From Bacteroidetes bacterium RIFCSPLOWO2_12_FULL_37_12 (GTDB lineage: Bacteria > Bacteroidota > Bacteroidia > 2-12-FULL-37-12), in assembly GCA_001769655.1 (NCBI GenBank), contig MEPC01000024.1:265572-329571 (forward strand): a DNA stretch of 64,000 nucleotides, read 5' to 3'. The notes beneath the pieces were generated by a model, which saw only the letters and a list, made by a program, of their open reading frames with translations, had not been told where the DNA came from and made no database searches. The first letter of the stretch is position 1, and each line of letters starts with the position of its first letter. Both the position numbers and the translations under genes were made by a program. Of this stretch, positions 34,950-43,902 are shown piece after piece.

Positions 34950-35981
34950 TTAACTGGCTGGTTCCTTAGCGTTTGTTTCTGAAACACTTTTTGTCTTCCT
35001 CAAAAATACCACACCCAACCCAATTAATCCCAGCACAATCACTAATATCATCTGACTCCCATGTAACAGAGTGGCATACACCAGACCATCTTCCTGCGAA
35101 ATGCCATAAAAAACGAGTGTCTGTTTCACAAAATAATGAAATGCTCCGATTCCACCTTGTACCGGAATAACCATCCCCACACTTCCAACTACTAATACGA
35201 CTAATGCTTTGTATAATCCAAGATTTTCAATGAATGGTAATGCAAAGAGCGCTACATACGTCATCAGAAAATATAAAAACCATATTGCAAAAGTATAAAG
35301 TAAAAAAGTCCACTTTCGTTTCATTTTTCCTATACTGCTGATTCCTTTCCAGAATCCTTTTAACATCGTTGTTGTTTTTCTGAAAAAAGAATTTCCTTCC
35401 TTGCCTTTTTTCAGGATATAAAAAATAATGCTGATTCCAGCTATAACTACCACCAATGAGATAAGAAGTACAAGAGGATTCGAAAAAATATTTTTTAATT
35501 TAACTGCCGCCTGATAAATTACTTCTGTCACAAATGAATGTTCCTTGGGCAGTTCTACCATAAAAACAAAAAGGGTTATTCCCACAAGACATAAAAAATC
35601 AATCGTTCGCTCTACCAATACAGTGCCTGCTGATTCCGTCACCGGAATTTTGTCGGTCTTGGTTAAAATGGCACAACGGGTTATTTCTCCCATCCTTGGA
35701 AAAGCAAGATTGGCAAAATAACCGATTAGCAACGCATGAAATGTATTCCAGAAATTAGGGTGATGTTCCATAGGCGCTAGTAATAATTGCCAGCGTAATG
35801 ACCGAACAATGTGTGCAAGTATCCCAATAAATATGCTGAGAAGTATCCATGAAAATTCTGCATGCTGAAGGTCTTCTTTGAATTTTGAAAATTCCAGTCC
35901 TTCAAAAGACAGCATCATCATCCACACCGCAAGCCCAAGCAGGAGGAGGTATTTGGTGATATTCAGAAATTTTTTTATCAT
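34950..35981 (-). CDS. Lysylphosphatidylglycerol synthase TM-region (UPF0104) protein
   Basis: This 343-residue polytopic membrane protein has about eight TM helices. The family motif is LLIGYFANLAFPRMGEITRCAIL near 88-108, with a second conserved region GMVIPVQGGIGAFHYFVKQT near 275. It is a paralogue, by family, of the gene at 7.7 kb. In many Bacteroidota this family follows panC-panD; here panC is the next gene upstream, but a repeat-filled gap takes the place of panD. The role is inferred as a lipid flippase-like transporter. Confidence 0.88.
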   Translation of the reverse strand: MIKKFLNITKYLLLLGLAVWMMMLSFEGLEFSKFKEDLQHAEFSWILLSIFIGILAHIVRSLRWQLLLAPMEHHPNFWNTFHALLIGYFANLAFPRMGEITRCAILTKTDKIPVTESAGTVLVERTIDFLCLVGITLFVFMVELPKEHSFVTEVIYQAAVKLKNIFSNPLVLLISLVVVIAGISIIFYILKKGKEGNSFFRKTTTMLKGFWKGISSIGKMKRKWTFLLYTFAIWFLYFLMTYVALFALPFIENLGLYKALVVLVVGSVGMVIPVQGGIGAFHYFVKQTLVFYGISQEDGLVYATLLHGSQMILVIVLGLIGLGVVFLRKTKSVSETNAKEPAS

Positions 35982-36013
35982 GTATGCGCTGAATGTATTA
36001 TCTTCTTTAAAAT

Positions 36014-36041
36014 GTAGCGAATCGGTGCACCGTTTCGCTAC
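36014..36041. repeat. 28-base palindrome with GGTGCACC centre (one mismatch)
   Basis: The left arm GTAGCGAATCGGTG pairs with CACCGTTTCGCTAC except at one position. It shares the CGGTGCACCG centre with the palindromes at 3732 and 37308, while the outer arms differ in sequence yet stay self-complementary. Confidence 0.85.
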
Positions 36042-36059
36042 ACTACTTTAAAATTTAAA

Positions 36060-36330
36060 AGTGCCCCTTCCTCCGTCAGGGTAAACTCCGGCACGATTTA
36101 ATTTTGTAAGTATGGACTTTCGTCCGTACTTCAAATCTATTCGTTGTTTAGCAAAAAGTGCCGTAGGCACGACTCATATTCAGAAATAGTTTTGTTTTCT
36201 TTACGATTCGTTCCTACGGAACTTAATTGTCTGAAGTCAGACGTTGTAACAACGGACTGAAGTCCGTTGTTACAACATAGTTCGTTCCTACGGAACTCAA
36301 ATGCGAAGATATGTCCTTTCTAACATTATT
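36060..36330. repeat. Cluster of short palindromic repeats in the panC - flippase gap
   Basis: This stretch has no gene. It contains AGTGCCGTAGGCACGACT near 36159, two copies of TTCGTTCCTACGGAACT near 36208 and 36282, and a hairpin of TAACAACGGACT / AGTCCGTTGTTA near 36246-36275. A GACTTTCGTCCGTAC segment lies near 36116. These are palindromic words of the kind dispersed in Bacteroidota genomes, packed here into about 270 bases. Confidence 0.75.
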
Positions 36331-36363
36331 TGTAGCATCTCAAAATAAGAATTAGCCGTGTCG

Positions 36364-37212
36364 TTACATTTTCAAAAAAACATTATCAATCAACCGCACC
36401 TTTCCCAAAAATGCGGCAATGCATAGTGCTACATTTTCATGGTCATTGAGGTTTTTCACTTCCGCCAATGTTTTATGATCAGCAATTTCAAAATATTGCA
36501 AACGGATAAACGAGTGATTACGAAATATACCCTGTACTGTTTTTTTTGCCTGCGAAATGCTTTGTCCTTTCATTAATAAATTTCTAGCATTACAAAGACC
36601 TTTGTAAAGTTCAGGTGCGGCTTTTCGTTCATCATTACTTAAAAGAACATTACGGGAGGATAAAGCAAGACCGTCTTTATCTCTGATGATTGGACAACAA
36701 TTTAATTTTATATTGAATCCAAGGTCTGACACCATTTTTTTTATGATCAGAAATTGTTGCAAATCCTTCTGACCAAAGTAAGCAGTATCGGGTGTCACTA
36801 AATTAAACAGTTTGCTTACCACCAGTGCCACTCCATTAAAATGACCGGGGCGATGAGCGCCTTCCATCACTTGTTCCAACGTCCCAAAAGAAAATTTCAA
36901 AAGCGGTGGTTCTGGATAAATAGTTTTTTCATCCGGGCAAAAAACTGCAGTACATCCCTTTTCTTTAAATAATTTTAAATCGGCTGATTCCGTTCTGGGA
37001 TATTTCTTATAATCGGATAAATCGTTAAATTGCTGTGGATTTACAAATATACTTGCTATGGTGACAGGATTGTTTTTTTTGCATTCACTGATGAGAGATA
37101 GATGTCCCCTGTGCAAGGCGCCCATCGTTGGAACAAACCCGACTTTTTTTTTGTCCGCTTTTTGTTTTTCAACAAATTTACGGAGTTCAGAAATTTTGCG
37201 AAGGATGAGCAT
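36364..37212 (-). CDS. panC: Pantothenate synthetase
   Basis: PanC joins pantoate and beta-alanine with ATP in coenzyme A synthesis. In the 282 residues, the HIGH-type motif is GALHRGHL at 31-38. VNPQQFNDLSDYKKYPRT near 60-77, EGAHRPGHFNGVALVVSKLFN near 120, FGQKDLQQFLII near 150 and the KMSKS-like LALSSRN near 185 are all intact. A near-consensus promoter (TTTG, 18 bases, TAAATTTG) lies 15-45 bases upstream. panD, the usual neighbour, is missing from the downstream gap. Confidence 0.96.
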   Translation of the reverse strand: MLILRKISELRKFVEKQKADKKKVGFVPTMGALHRGHLSLISECKKNNPVTIASIFVNPQQFNDLSDYKKYPRTESADLKLFKEKGCTAVFCPDEKTIYPEPPLLKFSFGTLEQVMEGAHRPGHFNGVALVVSKLFNLVTPDTAYFGQKDLQQFLIIKKMVSDLGFNIKLNCCPIIRDKDGLALSSRNVLLSNDERKAAPELYKGLCNARNLLMKGQSISQAKKTVQGIFRNHSFIRLQYFEIADHKTLAEVKNLNDHENVALCIAAFLGKVRLIDNVFLKM

Positions 37213-37227
37213 GAAGGATTATAAACA

Positions 37228-37257
37228 CAAATTTACAGGAAAATTTTAATTTGCAAA
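37228..37257 (-). promoter_or_regulatory. Bacteroidota promoter for panC
   Basis: On the minus strand TTTG (37254-37257) is followed after 18 bases by TAAATTTG (37228-37235). The panC ATG lies 16 bases downstream. Confidence 0.65.
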
Positions 37258-37307
37258 TTATGCAGGATAAAAATTATATGCAGAGACACGGTGGAGTGTG
37301 TGAAAGA

Positions 37308-37335
37308 GTATAGACACGGTGCACCGTGTCTATAC
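37308..37335. repeat. Perfect 28-base palindrome with GGTGCACC centre
   Basis: GTATAGACACGGTG (37308-37321) is followed by its exact reverse complement (37322-37335). It sits 5 bases beyond the rnr stop codon, so it may work as the rnr terminator. A degenerate half-copy (AGAGACACGGTG) lies at about 37282-37293. Confidence 0.9.
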
Positions 37336-37340
37336 ATTCC

Positions 37341-39317
37341 CTACACCTTGCTCAACTCTATCGCTCTCAGTGCCACATTAGCAGATTTAACTATCACGGA
37401 AACCGCATCACCTAAGCGTATTACTTTTCCCCACCTGCGACCCACTACCTGATATTTTTCTTTCATGGAAAAATAAAAATCATCTTTTAATTCGGAAAGA
37501 CGCAAAAAACCTTCGCAATGCGTCTCCGGAATTTCTATATAAAGACCTTTTTCAGCAATGCCACTTACCACCCCCTGATAAATTTTCCCAATAAAATTTT
37601 TCATGTATTCCACTTGCTTGTATTTTACAGAATCCCTCTCAGCATCCATCGCTTCCTTTTCCTGCAAAGAACAATGGTGACACATTTTTTTTAATTCTGC
37701 TTTTTTAAGAGGAATAGGTTTGTTTTTTAAATGATTAAAAAGTATTCTGTGTGCAATAATATCGGGGTATCTCCTGATGGGAGAAGTGAAATGACTGTAA
37801 TAGTCAAACGCAAGTCCGTAATGACCAATGGGCTCGGTATCATAAATGGCTTTAGCCATGGTACGTATTGCCAATTGCTGAAGTACTCCCGCTTCGGGTT
37901 TTCCAGAGCTATCCTGACGAAGCTGATTGAGTGTTTTTGAAATCCTGTTCCGGTCGTTAAATGAAATGAAATAACCAAATTGCTCCGCAAAACGGGCAAA
38001 ATTGCGGAGTTTTTCTCTATCAGGAGAATCATGCACCCGGTAAATCATCAGATTATTTTTATTTGTTTTTCCAACTTCTTCGGCAACCGCCCGGTTTGCC
38101 AGTAACATAAATTCTTCCACAAGAAGGTGGGTTGATTTTCTTTCTTTGACTAAAAGCTCAAGCGGTTTTCCTTCAGAGTCAAGCCGGAATTTTACTTCCT
38201 GTGTTTCGAAATCAATGGCACAGTTTTTAAATCGCTCGCTTCTCAACTTTTCCGCCATACGGTTTAAAACAGATAATTCTTTCATAAAAACTCCCTGATT
38301 TGTATCCAATGTTTTCTGGGCTTCTTCGTATGAATACCGTTTGGCAGAACGAATGACCGTTTTTCCAAACCAGGATTTATGAACTACTGCATTTTCATCC
38401 ATTTCAAAAACTACGGAGAACGTCAACCGGTCCTCGTTAGGTACGAGTGAGCAAAGATGATTCGATAATTTTTCCGGTAACATAGGAACGGTTCTGTCAA
38501 CCAAGTAAACAGAAGTGGCACGATGAAACGCTTCCTTGTCTAAGGCTGTGCCGGAACGAATATAATGAGAAGCGTCTGCGATATGTACTCCAACTTCCCA
38601 CCGGTTATCTGAAATTTTTCTAAGGGATAAAGCATCGTCAAAGTCCTTTGCATCTTCGGGGTCAATGGTAAACGTAGGTGTCTTGCGAAAATCACGTCTT
38701 TTATTAATTTCAGAATCCGGAATTATATCTGGTATATGTTTCGATTCATCTTCCACTTCTTTTGGAAACACCGGCGGAAAACCATAGTTGTAAAGGATGG
38801 ATTGCATTTCGGTGTTATGCTCACCGGATTTACCAAAGATTTTTACCACTTTTCCTTCCGCCAATTCTCCCGGATCCGGAAATCGGGTTATCCTGCATAA
38901 AACCTTCTGCCCATTTACAGCACCCATCGAAAGTTTTATAGGAACACGGATTTGAAAACTTTGTTTTTTCTGGTCAGTAGTAATTATCGCAAAATCTGCA
39001 TGTAATTCAACTGCGCCTGGAAATTCAGTTTGAGAACGTTTGATAATTTTTGTCACCATGCCGACATGCCTTCCACGGTGATCTCTGGAACGTACTTCCA
39101 CCTGAACAAAATCCTTGTGAAGGGCATTTGAAAGACATTTCCCGGGGATAAAGACATCTTCATGGAAATTTTCACTTACTAAGTAAGCGTCACCAAAAGC
39201 AGTCATATCAATTTTACCTTCGAGGGAAAATTTTGATGTTTTGCGGGAAACCCCCGGCTGGTTAGTGCGGCGAGATTGTGAACGGAAATGTGATTGTCCG
39301 GAATGTGGTTTTTTCAA
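37341..39317 (-). CDS. rnr: Ribonuclease R
   Basis: RNase R is a processive 3'-to-5' exoribonuclease able to unwind structured RNA. The 658 residues comprise a basic N-terminal tail, two cold-shock-type OB domains, the RNB catalytic domain (TFTIDPEDAKDFDDALSL near 215-232 carries the metal-binding aspartates; HYGLAFDYYSHFTSPIRRYPDI near 530) and a C-terminal S1 domain. The frame begins at a TTG (39317), since an in-frame stop lies just upstream and the next ATG (39206) would delete the basic tail. It lacks the N-terminal helical domain of the E. coli enzyme. Confidence 0.94.
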   Translation of the reverse strand: MKKPHSGQSHFRSQSRRTNQPGVSRKTSKFSLEGKIDMTAFGDAYLVSENFHEDVFIPGKCLSNALHKDFVQVEVRSRDHRGRHVGMVTKIIKRSQTEFPGAVELHADFAIITTDQKKQSFQIRVPIKLSMGAVNGQKVLCRITRFPDPGELAEGKVVKIFGKSGEHNTEMQSILYNYGFPPVFPKEVEDESKHIPDIIPDSEINKRRDFRKTPTFTIDPEDAKDFDDALSLRKISDNRWEVGVHIADASHYIRSGTALDKEAFHRATSVYLVDRTVPMLPEKLSNHLCSLVPNEDRLTFSVVFEMDENAVVHKSWFGKTVIRSAKRYSYEEAQKTLDTNQGVFMKELSVLNRMAEKLRSERFKNCAIDFETQEVKFRLDSEGKPLELLVKERKSTHLLVEEFMLLANRAVAEEVGKTNKNNLMIYRVHDSPDREKLRNFARFAEQFGYFISFNDRNRISKTLNQLRQDSSGKPEAGVLQQLAIRTMAKAIYDTEPIGHYGLAFDYYSHFTSPIRRYPDIIAHRILFNHLKNKPIPLKKAELKKMCHHCSLQEKEAMDAERDSVKYKQVEYMKNFIGKIYQGVVSGIAEKGLYIEIPETHCEGFLRLSELKDDFYFSMKEKYQVVGRRWGKVIRLGDAVSVIVKSANVALRAIELSKV

Positions 39318-39415
39318 GATTTGTTTTATTTGATGTTAAGGGGAAAACTGTTTACCCTTATATAATTGTAATTCAATCGTAAATTTTTCCTTATTTTTCT
39401 CTTTTTTTCTAATAC

Positions 39416-39467
39416 AAACCTTCAAGGTTATCCGGCGCCTCAAATCTATACTAAACCTTGAAGGTTT
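39416..39467. terminator. 14-bp-stem hairpin after the double ABC ATPase gene
   Basis: AAACCTTCAAGGTT (39416-39429) pairs perfectly with AACCTTGAAGGTTT (39454-39467). It lies 18 bases past the ABC ATPase stop on the minus strand and upstream of rnr. A seven-T run follows on the plus strand. Termination is inferred, and the arm is also a common dispersed repeat word. Confidence 0.65.
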
Positions 39468-39484
39468 TTTTCTTTCTCCTTCTT

Positions 39485-41284
39485 TCAAACATGAATTCCT
39501 CTTTTTTCCTGCGCTTTACGGATAGCATTGAGATTGCCTACCGGAATTGCTTGTATTAACTTTCGGGTATAGGCAGTTTTAGGATATGCATAAATATCAT
39601 CGGCATAACCCATTTCTTCAATTTGCCCTTTATTCATGACCAACATGCGGTCCGACATGAATTTTACGACTGACAGGTCGTGAGAAATAAATATATATGT
39701 AAAATTAAATTCCTTGCGTAAATCATTCAGAAGATTCAACACCTGCGCCTGCACCGAAACGTCTAAGGCGGAAACCGATTCATCACAAATAATAAATTTT
39801 GGATTCAGTGACAGTGCCCGTGCAATGCAAATCCGTTGACGTTGTCCACCGGAAAATTCGTGTGGATACCGGTTAAAATGATTGGCACTCAAGGTAACTT
39901 TTTGCAACAGTTCATACGTTTTCTCTCTTCTGATTTTATCATTTTCATATATTCCATGAACCTTCATCGGTTCCAGTATGGCTTCCCCAACGGTCATTCG
40001 GGGATTCAGAGAAGAGTAAGGATCTTGAAAAATAATCTGGATTTCTTTTCTAACTTCTCTCATTTCATCAGTGTTCAAATCATTGATGCGATTCCCTTTG
40101 AAAATAATATCCCCCTCTGTGGGTTCCACCAAACGGATAATCGTTCTCCCCAGTGTAGTTTTTCCGCATCCGGATTCACCCACAAGCCCTAACGTCTCAC
40201 CGGGAAAAACATCAAAGGTGACATCATCCACTGCTTTCACATAGTCCTGGATTTTCCCGAAAAGACCATGACGTATTGGAAAGAAAGTTTTTAAATTTTT
40301 AATGGAGAGTAGCGGCTGTTGTTTTTCCAGAAATTCTCTGCGGGCTTTTGTTTCTTCGTCTGATACCACAACAGCTTTAATAGCGTCTTCAACGGTATTG
40401 GGGACTTCAACCATTTCGCCCCGTTCGTTTTCTTTCATGAAATCGGCAACCGTAGGAAGTATTTTAAGACGTAAATCAAGACGGGGACGACAGGCAAGCA
40501 AACCCTTGGTATAGGGATGTTTCGGGTCTGAAAAAATATCATAAACAGTTCCTTGTTCCACTATTTTACCACGATACATTACTGCTACTTTATCGGCAAT
40601 TTCGGCAATGACTCCTAAGTCGTGTGTGATGAAAATAATGCTCATGTCGTGAGTGTCACGCAATTCACGCATGAGATCCAGGATGGTTGATTGCACAGTG
40701 ACATCGAGTGCAGTAGTAGGTTCGTCGGCAATAAGTAATTTCGGGTTGCAGGACATTGCCATGGCAATCATCACCCGCTGTTTTTGTCCTCCGGAAATTT
40801 GGTGAGGGTATGAACGCAGAATGCTTTCGGGACGTGGAAGCTGAACTTTTTTGAATAATTCCAGCGTTTTTTCTTTGGCTTCTTTCGATTTTACTTTCTG
40901 ATGAAGCATGATTGCTTCCATGACTTGTTCTCCGCAGGTATAAACGGGATTGAGAGAGGTCATGGGTTCCTGAAAAATCATGGCAATTTCATTTCCGCGG
41001 ATTTTTCGTATCTCATTTTTAGAAAGTTTTAATAAATCGGTATTGCCAAAATGGGTAGAATTGAATATGATTTCACCGTTTAAAATTTTTCCGGGTGGCT
41101 CCTGGATAAGACGCATTACTGATAGCGACGTGACTGATTTTCCTGAGCCGGATTCACCTACTATTCCTACCGTTTCCCCTCTATGAATTTTCATACTAAT
41201 GTCATCCACCGCACGCACAACGCTTTCATCGGTTTGAAATTCTGTAATAAGGTTTTTGATTTCTAAAATTACCTCCTGGGTCAT
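39485..41284 (-). CDS. Double-ATPase ABC transporter protein for peptides (DppD-DppF fusion type)
   Basis: This protein has two complete ABC ATPase domains in 599 residues. Domain 1 has [40 protein letters not shown] and the oligopeptide C-terminal extension ([13 protein letters not shown]). Domain 2 has [24 protein letters not shown] and [11 protein letters not shown]. This layout is typical of Bacteroidota dipeptide/oligopeptide importers. I start at ATG 41284 (MTQEVILEI) because a TACATTTG promoter overlaps the alternative GTG at 41305. It probably powers the permease at 5 kb, though they are far apart. Confidence 0.94.
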   Translation of the reverse strand: MTQEVILEIKNLITEFQTDESVVRAVDDISMKIHRGETVGIVGESGSGKSVTSLSVMRLIQEPPGKILNGEIIFNSTHFGNTDLLKLSKNEIRKIRGNEIAMIFQEPMTSLNPVYTCGEQVMEAIMLHQKVKSKEAKEKTLELFKKVQLPRPESILRSYPHQISGGQKQRVMIAMAMSCNPKLLIADEPTTALDVTVQSTILDLMRELRDTHDMSIIFITHDLGVIAEIADKVAVMYRGKIVEQGTVYDIFSDPKHPYTKGLLACRPRLDLRLKILPTVADFMKENERGEMVEVPNTVEDAIKAVVVSDEETKARREFLEKQQPLLSIKNLKTFFPIRHGLFGKIQDYVKAVDDVTFDVFPGETLGLVGESGCGKTTLGRTIIRLVEPTEGDIIFKGNRINDLNTDEMREVRKEIQIIFQDPYSSLNPRMTVGEAILEPMKVHGIYENDKIRREKTYELLQKVTLSANHFNRYPHEFSGGQRQRICIARALSLNPKFIICDESVSALDVSVQAQVLNLLNDLRKEFNFTYIFISHDLSVVKFMSDRMLVMNKGQIEEMGYADDIYAYPKTAYTRKLIQAIPVGNLNAIRKAQEKRGIHV

Positions 41285-41304
41285 GGGACGGGGATTGGAA
41301 AACA

Positions 41305-41312
41305 CAAATGTA
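41305..41312 (-). promoter_or_regulatory. Bacteroidota -7 element that decides the ABC ATPase start
   Basis: The minus strand reads TACATTTG, an exact TAnnTTTG match. Its position covers the alternative GTG start at 41305, so translation must begin at ATG 41284. Confidence 0.55.
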
Positions 41313-41340
41313 CTTGAAATTTTTTAAATGACACGAGGTG

Positions 41341-41455
41341 GTGGGGGGTAGAGGGGTATAGGGGTATGGGGGTATAGGGGTATAGGGGTATGGGGGTAAG
41401 GGTATAGGGGTATAGGGGTATAGGGGTATAGAGGAGGGGTATAGAGGTATAGATG
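41341..41455 (+). repeat. Long tandem array of G-rich octamer GGGGTATA and variants
   Basis: About 115 bases consist of GGGGTATA units with variants (GGGGTATG, GGGGTAAG, GAGGTATA). Runs of four or more G recur at roughly 8-base spacing, so G-quadruplex formation is plausible. It separates the ABC ATPase gene from the DUF433 gene. The same unit occurs at 12001-12030. Confidence 0.92.
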
Positions 41456-41525
41456 AATGAGGGTATTGGGTAACGGGGTATCGGGATTTACAAAGCGATA
41501 AAATGATGCATAACTAATTTTTTTG

Positions 41526-41533
41526 TACCTTTG
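41526..41533 (+). promoter_or_regulatory. Bacteroidota -7 element for the DUF433 gene
   Basis: TACCTTTG matches TAnnTTTG exactly, 26 bases before the DUF433 ATG. Confidence 0.55.
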
Positions 41534-41558
41534 TATAGTAACGTGTAATTTATTTTTT

Positions 41559-41783
41559 ATGGGAAACACTCTAATCACTACCAATCCGGAAATTTTAAAT
41601 GGAAAACCCATAGTAAAAGGAACGCGCATTTCTGTTGCTTTAATATTACAATGTGTTGCATCCGGTATGACAAGAGAAGAAATCCTTAAAGGGTATCCTA
41701 CCCTATCCTGGAAGGGATTAGAAGCGGCTCTTGATTTTGCCGCAAGACAGTTTCAAGGAGAGGAAGTGAAAATTCTACATTAA
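41559..41783 (+). CDS. DUF433 family antitoxin-like protein
   Basis: This 74-residue DUF433 protein has ITTNPEILNGKPIVKGTRISVALILQ then GMTREEILKGYPTLSWKGLEAALDFAA, the full family pattern. It has an HTH-like fold related to VapB-type antitoxins. I start at ATG 41559 (MGNTLITTNPEIL) because the TACCTTTG promoter at 41526 excludes upstream codons. The DUF5615 gene follows after 8 bases, the standard pairing. It presumably binds and neutralises that partner and represses the promoter. Confidence 0.9.
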   Translation: MGNTLITTNPEILNGKPIVKGTRISVALILQCVASGMTREEILKGYPTLSWKGLEAALDFAARQFQGEEVKILH

Positions 41784-41791
41784 AATTAACA

Positions 41792-42202
41792 ATGCATATT
41801 TTGGCAGATGAAAATGTTCACACGGATATAATCCAGAATCTCCGTAATGAGAACTATAAAGTTTTATTTGCTCCTGAAATCGGCTTATCGGGAAAATCAG
41901 ATAAAGAGATACTTGATTATGCAGAAAAAAAAGATTTTATTCTTTTAACAGGTGACAAGGACTTTGGCGCACTTATAGAATTTGGAACATTGTGGGGAAA
42001 AGGGAAAGTGATTTTATTACGTCATCATATTATCAAACCGCAATATATTGCATTCGAAATAATGAAAGTACTAAATATTGAGAAAAAATTTTTTAGCAAA
42101 GAAATCATTTATAATTGTTTTATCAGAAGGAAGATACCGGATTCATACACCCTAAGTCGGGTATATATTATTATCTTAAAAGTTTTTTCTCCCATTTTTT
42201 GA
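41792..42202 (+). CDS. DUF5615 PIN-like toxin candidate
   Basis: This 136-residue protein matches DUF5615, a PIN-like family paired with DUF433. MHILADENVHTDIIQNLRNENYKV carries the first acidic pair (D6, E7), DKEILDYAEKKDFILLTGDKDFGALI carries the second set, and KVILLRHHI closes the core. It is a likely ribonuclease toxin. The C-terminus is longer and more hydrophobic than usual (SRVYIIILKVFSPIF), possibly a drifted end. No stop-adjacent terminator is evident. Confidence 0.88.
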   Translation: MHILADENVHTDIIQNLRNENYKVLFAPEIGLSGKSDKEILDYAEKKDFILLTGDKDFGALIEFGTLWGKGKVILLRHHIIKPQYIAFEIMKVLNIEKKFFSKEIIYNCFIRRKIPDSYTLSRVYIIILKVFSPIF

Positions 42203-42343
42203 AAAATCATTTATATTTTCCGAGTGAAAATAGAAATTGGAAAATTGTAATGGAAATTAGAGAATAGAAATTTGATTGGATAAATTCGCTGTCGATTTTT
42301 TAATATCTATTTTCCAAATGGTAGCTTCAGAGGTGCCCATAAT

Positions 42344-43849
42344 CTAAAACCTACCAGCCAGCCCTTCATATATCGCACCTTTTATTTCAAATGCCTCAAG
42401 CAACATGGGCTGTGAAATTATTTTATTGGGATTCAAGCGAGGAGTGTCGCCTTTAGTAATCAAGGTGCGCACATCCTCATCTTTCAGCAGGATATTTATT
42501 GCCTGGTTTAAATACAAAACAGCATTTTCAGTTTCGTTTTTAGCATAAAAGAGTGTGCTGAAATGTAAAAGCGACTTGGCATAAGAAACATTTTCAGTGC
42601 CTAAAAATTGCTTTTTTATAGTAAGATCTAAATGGATAAAATAATATGATAAATTTAACAAACTATCTGCGGAATTTTTATTTTTCTCTTTTTCAAGCTT
42701 CGCCATCATTTTGTAATTTTCAGAGAGATTTTCATAAAGCAATGCTAATCCTATAGTGGAATCGCCTAATGCTTTTGCGCGTAAATCAATACCCGTTTTA
42801 TAAAATTGTACTGCTTTCAAATAATTTTTTTGCTTTTGGTAGCAGTTTGCTATATTAACATAAGAACTTACTAACCCGGGATTTTCTTCTCCCAGTAATT
42901 CTTTAAGATTTTCCAGCACGTTGAAGTTAACTTCCAATGCTTTATCACTCTCATTTTTATATAAAAAGACATTAGCCATATTATTCAAAACTGTCAGTGT
43001 CTCTACATTTTTTAATCCCAAAATACGTAAACGTATATTGAATGATTCTGTATAATTTAACAAGGCGGCATCGTAATCGCTTTTTTCAATGTAAATATTG
43101 CCAAGATTCAAATAGCAGGTAGCTACGTTGAGATTATTGTTGCCAAGCGAGATGATTTGCATGTTTAACGCAGTGGAAAAATATTTTTCTGCATTATCAA
43201 AATCTGTAGTTTTATAACTTATCAATCCCAGATTATTAAGGATTGAGGCAATTTCAAGGTGATTCGGCGGATAGCATTTTTGCCTGATATTATAACATGC
43301 ATTATAATAATATAAGGCGCTATCAAAGTTTTCTTTCATTATCCAGCAGTTACCTATATTTATGTAATTGTGTGCCCTAAATTTCAGATTTTTACAATCT
43401 TCCCCCACATTTGATTGAAGTGATAATCTTAAGTAATAAAGTGCTGAATCAATCTCAGACAATTGAAATAAATATCTTCCATATAATTGATAACCCAAAC
43501 TAAGAATGGGATCTTTCATTCCTAAAATTTTTTTAGTTTCACGCAAAGAAATCTTAAACAAGCTGTCTGCTTTTTTGTTCATACCCTTCATAGCATATAA
43601 ATTTGCAGTGTAAAAACGGGTGTGAAAATATCTTCCTTTTATTCCTGCTTTCAAAAAAATGCCTCCTGCCTGATTGTAATAATACTCTGCAGAGTCCAAC
43701 CGGGATTCGATAAGATGTTTCTCACCCGTGAGAAATAAATTCATGGCAATGGTAGAATCGGTCTGCGCTGTGAGGTCGGATGAAAAGAAAAAAATTCTTA
43801 CAACCGCAAAAAAAAAGCACGTAAGAATTTTGTGATTATCAAAATACAT
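42344..43849 (-). CDS. Exported TPR-repeat protein, possibly truncated TPR-CHAT protein
   Basis: The 501 residues start with a hydrophobic signal (ILTCFFFAVVRIFFFSSDLTAQ), then ten or so tetratricopeptide repeats of the kinesin-light-chain-like 42-residue type. Examples are NHLEIASILNNLGLISYKTTDFDNAEKYFSTAL and LNVATCYLNLGNIYIEKSDYDAALLNYTESF. Bacteroidota proteins with this layout usually continue into a caspase-like CHAT domain. Here the frame stops right after the last repeat (IKGAIYEGLAGRF), and the next 140 bases code for nothing recognisable. It may be a natural short form or a truncated remnant. Predicted periplasmic or surface scaffold. Confidence 0.83.
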   Translation of the reverse strand: MYFDNHKILTCFFFAVVRIFFFSSDLTAQTDSTIAMNLFLTGEKHLIESRLDSAEYYYNQAGGIFLKAGIKGRYFHTRFYTANLYAMKGMNKKADSLFKISLRETKKILGMKDPILSLGYQLYGRYLFQLSEIDSALYYLRLSLQSNVGEDCKNLKFRAHNYINIGNCWIMKENFDSALYYYNACYNIRQKCYPPNHLEIASILNNLGLISYKTTDFDNAEKYFSTALNMQIISLGNNNLNVATCYLNLGNIYIEKSDYDAALLNYTESFNIRLRILGLKNVETLTVLNNMANVFLYKNESDKALEVNFNVLENLKELLGEENPGLVSSYVNIANCYQKQKNYLKAVQFYKTGIDLRAKALGDSTIGLALLYENLSENYKMMAKLEKEKNKNSADSLLNLSYYFIHLDLTIKKQFLGTENVSYAKSLLHFSTLFYAKNETENAVLYLNQAINILLKDEDVRTLITKGDTPRLNPNKIISQPMLLEAFEIKGAIYEGLAGRF

Positions 43850-43902
43850 TAATGAATAAATTTTTTTCTAAATTTACAAAAAATTAATCAACTCAACTAT
43901 TC

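Noticed and set aside
39318-39484. Upstream ATG for rnr
   Set aside because: An in-frame TAA lies just before the TTG start, so extension is impossible.
41341-41455. Telomere-like or origin iterons
   Set aside because: The G-rich octamers are simple tandem repeats inside a chromosome-like gene context; no replication gene is nearby.
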